Shown here: positions 61,985 to 64,000 of the stretch, in pieces | Layout of the letters: each line of letters begins with the position of its first letter | How positions within the stretch are numbered: the first letter of the stretch is position 1 | Assembly: GCA_041920465.1 (NCBI GenBank) | Contig: JBHGXW010000054.1 | Span: forward strand, 62,001-126,000 | Direction of reading: 5' to 3' | Length of the DNA stretch: 64,000 nucleotides | From: Brevibacillus_H sp041920465 | GTDB lineage: Bacteria > Bacillota > Bacilli > Brevibacillales > Brevibacillaceae | The notes under the pieces: generated by a model | Database searches by the model: none | What the model saw: the letters and a program-made list of their open reading frames with translations, nothing else | What the model was told of the DNA's origin: nothing | Translations under genes and position numbers: made by a program

Positions 61985-63286
61985 TTATATTACTTTATAA
62001 ATGAGCTGGTTGTTTTTGGTTGTTGAATGACCGAATGAAAATGCAGATTCCACTTCCAATTTTGCACTTGACCCCTTTTCTTGGTCATTAGCGTGGATGA
62101 TGGCCAGAGTTTCCCCCGCTTCCGCATAATCTCCTGTTTTTTTCCGCAAAACGATCCCTACTGCAAGATCAATCGGCATTTCTTTGGTCATTCGCCCTGC
62201 TCCCAGAATGACGGAAGCATGGCCGATTTTTTCCGCATCAATCGCTTGGATGTAGCCGGACTGACTCGCTTTGATTTCAATTTGGAGGGCCGCTTGCGGC
62301 AGCAGTGATGGATTATCAATCACTTCTGTGTCACCGCCCTGTGAACGCACAAATTCTTTAAATTTGGCCAATGCCTTGCCTGACTGCATGACATCAGCAA
62401 TCTTTTGATAGGCATCTTCAAATGAAGCCTCTTTGCCGCCCAAGACCAGCATGTGCGCACCGATTGTCAGAGCCAGCTCTGTCAGATCACGCGGACCATT
62501 CCCCGCCAAGGTTTCAATCGCTTCCCTTACTTCCAAAGCGTTACCGACAGCCATCCCGAGCGGCTGGTTCATATCACTGATGACGGCGATTGTCTGTCTT
62601 CCCACCTGTTTTCCGATGTCCACCATCGCGTGAGCCAGTTCTTCGGCTGCCTCGAGGGATTTCATAAACGCGCCTTTTCCCACTTTCACATCCAGAATGA
62701 TCGCATCAGCTCCGGCAGCAATCTTTTTGGACATGATCGAACTGGCAATCAACGGGACAGCCTCTACTGTCGCTGTCACGTCACGCAGAGCGTAAAGCTT
62801 TTTATCAGCCGGTGTCAAATTGCCGGTTTGCCCGATGACAGCCACACCAACCTCTTTTACCTGGTTGAGAAACTGTTCTTCCGTCAGTTCTACCTGAAAG
62901 CCGCGGATTGACTCCAGCTTGTCGATTGTGCCGCCTGAGTACCCCAAACCGCGGCCGGACATCTTGGCAACCGGAATTCCTGCAGCCGCTACCAAAGGAG
63001 CTACCACCAAAGTCGTTTTATCGCCTACTCCGCCTGTACTGTGCTTATCCACTTTGGCCCCTGGAATTGCCGACAAATCAAGTTGATCGCCTGACGCAGC
63101 CATAGCCAGAGTCAAATCGGCGGTTTCTCTTCCCGACATCCCTTGAAAGTAGACGGCCATTGCCCATGCTGACATTTGATAGTCGGGAATTTCCCCTTTG
63201 GTATAACCTTGTACGATAAATTGAATCTCTTCTTTTGTCAGTTCGTGACCGTCTCGCTTCTTGGCAATCAAGTCAACCATTCTCAT
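61985..63286 (-). CDS. pdp: Pyrimidine-nucleoside phosphorylase
   Basis: Homodimeric enzyme of 433 residues splitting uridine, deoxyuridine or thymidine into base plus (deoxy)ribose 1-phosphate. Family features: KHSTGGVGDK phosphate loop at 81-90, the SGRGLGYSGGTIDKLE signature near 110-125, and a C-terminal beta domain. GAGGTG precedes the ATG. It follows the purine nucleoside phosphorylase gene by about 50 bases, a nucleoside-salvage pair. Confidence 0.94.
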   Translation of the reverse strand: MRMVDLIAKKRDGHELTKEEIQFIVQGYTKGEIPDYQMSAWAMAVYFQGMSGRETADLTLAMAASGDQLDLSAIPGAKVDKHSTGGVGDKTTLVVAPLVAAAGIPVAKMSGRGLGYSGGTIDKLESIRGFQVELTEEQFLNQVKEVGVAVIGQTGNLTPADKKLYALRDVTATVEAVPLIASSIMSKKIAAGADAIILDVKVGKGAFMKSLEAAEELAHAMVDIGKQVGRQTIAVISDMNQPLGMAVGNALEVREAIETLAGNGPRDLTELALTIGAHMLVLGGKEASFEDAYQKIADVMQSGKALAKFKEFVRSQGGDTEVIDNPSLLPQAALQIEIKASQSGYIQAIDAEKIGHASVILGAGRMTKEMPIDLAVGIVLRKKTGDYAEAGETLAIIHANDQEKGSSAKLEVESAFSFGHSTTKNNQLIYKVI

Positions 63287-63336
63287 TTCTCTACACCTCA
63301 GTCATGATTATTTAACAAATGAAATGAAGCGGTACG

Positions 63337-64000
63337 TTACATTTTGGCAATAATGCCATGAACCAGTTGCAGGAACTGGGCTTTTACTCTCTCTGTCGTT
63401 TCGATTACCTCTTCATGATTTAATGGCTGCTCCAAGATGCCTGCCGCCATGTTGCTGATGCATGATATGCCCAATACTTCCAGGCCGATATGGCGAGCTG
63501 TGATTACTTCCGGAACGGTAGACATACCTACTGCATCCCCGCCCAGGATACGGAGCATGCGAATCTCAGCCGGTGTTTCGTAGGAAGGACCGGTCAAACC
63601 GCAGTAAACTCCTTCTCTTACCTGGATTCCCAGTTCGTCTGCTACCCCTTTGGCCAATTGGCGCAAACGCTTGGAATATGCTTCTGACATATCAGGGAAG
63701 CGGACACCCTGCGTTTCGTCGTTAGGTCCGATCAAAGGATTGCGGAAAGTAAGGTTGATGTGGTCGGCAATCAGCATCAAATCGCCCGGCTTATATTCCG
63801 TATTGATGCCGCCAGCCGCATTGGTTACAAGAATCGTCGTCACGCCCAAAGCTTTCATTACACGCACGGGAAAGACAACGGCATCGAGACCGTGCCCCTC
63901 ATAATAATGGAAGCGTCCCTGCATCGCGACAACCTGCTTGCCTTCCAAAGTTCCAATTACCAGTTGCCCTTTATGCCCGACAACGGTTGATTTGGTGAAA
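63337..64000 (-). CDS. punA: Purine-nucleoside phosphorylase, C-terminal part
   Basis: Cut by the window end: the frame stays open to 64000, giving the last 220 or so of about 270 residues. Encodes a trimeric class I enzyme (PunA/PupG type) releasing purine bases from (deoxy)guanosine and inosine. Seen are FTKSTVVGHKGQLV, QGRFHYYEGH (phosphate/ribose site), NAAGG and GMSTVPE. A TTG at 63948 is internal, not the start. Next to pdp, as a nucleoside salvage pair. Confidence 0.92.
   Translation of the reverse strand, partial: FTKSTVVGHKGQLVIGTLEGKQVVAMQGRFHYYEGHGLDAVVFPVRVMKALGVTTILVTNAAGGINTEYKPGDLMLIADHINLTFRNPLIGPNDETQGVRFPDMSEAYSKRLRQLAKGVADELGIQVREGVYCGLTGPSYETPAEIRMLRILGGDAVGMSTVPEVITARHIGLEVLGISCISNMAAGILEQPLNHEEVIETTERVKAQFLQLVHGIIAKM

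Noticed and set aside
1..64000. CRISPR arrays, insertion sequences, tRNA/rRNA genes, prophage or toxin-antitoxin cassettes
   Set aside because: Searched by eye on both strands; no spaced direct repeats, transposase motifs, cloverleaf ends or phage structural genes were seen.

Overview
The window looks like chromosome of an endospore-forming Bacillales bacterium of the Brevibacillus/Aneurinibacillus/Paenibacillaceae kind. I infer this from the full spoIIA and spoVA operons, dacF, dacB-spmAB, sleB-ypeB, prsW, resABCDE and a Bacillus subtilis-like gene order, with strong AAGGAGG-type ribosome sites and mid-range GC. The genus cannot be fixed from the sequence alone. Nearly all genes are on the minus strand. 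I see no rRNA, tRNA, CRISPR array, insertion sequence or prophage. Many genes start at TTG or GTG, and several starts below differ from the longest open frame because the ribosome site decides them.

Layout. 1-7.9 kb: fni, S1-like protein, plsC, cmk, ypfB, a PilZ c-di-GMP receptor, ypeB-sleB (spore cortex germination), an unlisted 54-residue Cys-rich protein, and prsW. 8-13.6 kb: ansA, glutamate dehydrogenase, an unusual fusion of a degenerate DnaG-like half and a DnaB-like helicase, a PIG-L deacetylase and MecA. 13.9-18.3 kb: the ypbF-ypbE-ypbD-recS-ypbB cluster. 18.4-20.2 kb: an unknown coiled-coil membrane protein, ferredoxin and pyrophosphatase. 20.3-22.8 kb: a PAS-GGDEF-EAL protein. 23.1-26.2 kb: a T-box leader (probable serine specifier AGC) before a class V aminotransferase and serA. 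26.4-34.8 kb: a Na+/H+-type antiporter, a HAD hydrolase and resABCDE. 34.9-40.8 kb: rluB, spmBA, dacB, scpBA, a site-2 protease and ppiB. 40.8-43.1 kb: a GGDEF-EAL-CBS-GGDEF protein. 43.3-52.8 kb: lysA, spoVA operon, spoIIA operon, dacF. 53-61.6 kb: a chemoreceptor, oppABCDF and an Lrp/AsnC regulator. 61.9-64 kb: pdp and a purine nucleoside phosphorylase cut by the window edge.

How it works together. The sporulation genes form a readable cascade: a sigma-H-like promoter before spoIIAA, a combined sigma-F/sigma-G promoter before dacF, and sigma-G-only promoters before spoVAA and sleB. SpoVA proteins load and release dipicolinic acid and SleB/YpeB open the cortex later. The Res genes serve cytochrome c biogenesis and redox signalling, and two c-di-GMP turnover enzymes plus a PilZ receptor form a signalling set. 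The mcp-opp-lrp block sits between dacF and pdp, where B. subtilis-type genomes usually have dacF next to the purine nucleoside phosphorylase, so it looks like a lineage-specific insertion. The least explained items are the primase-helicase fusion, the 54-residue Cys protein and the coiled-coil membrane protein.
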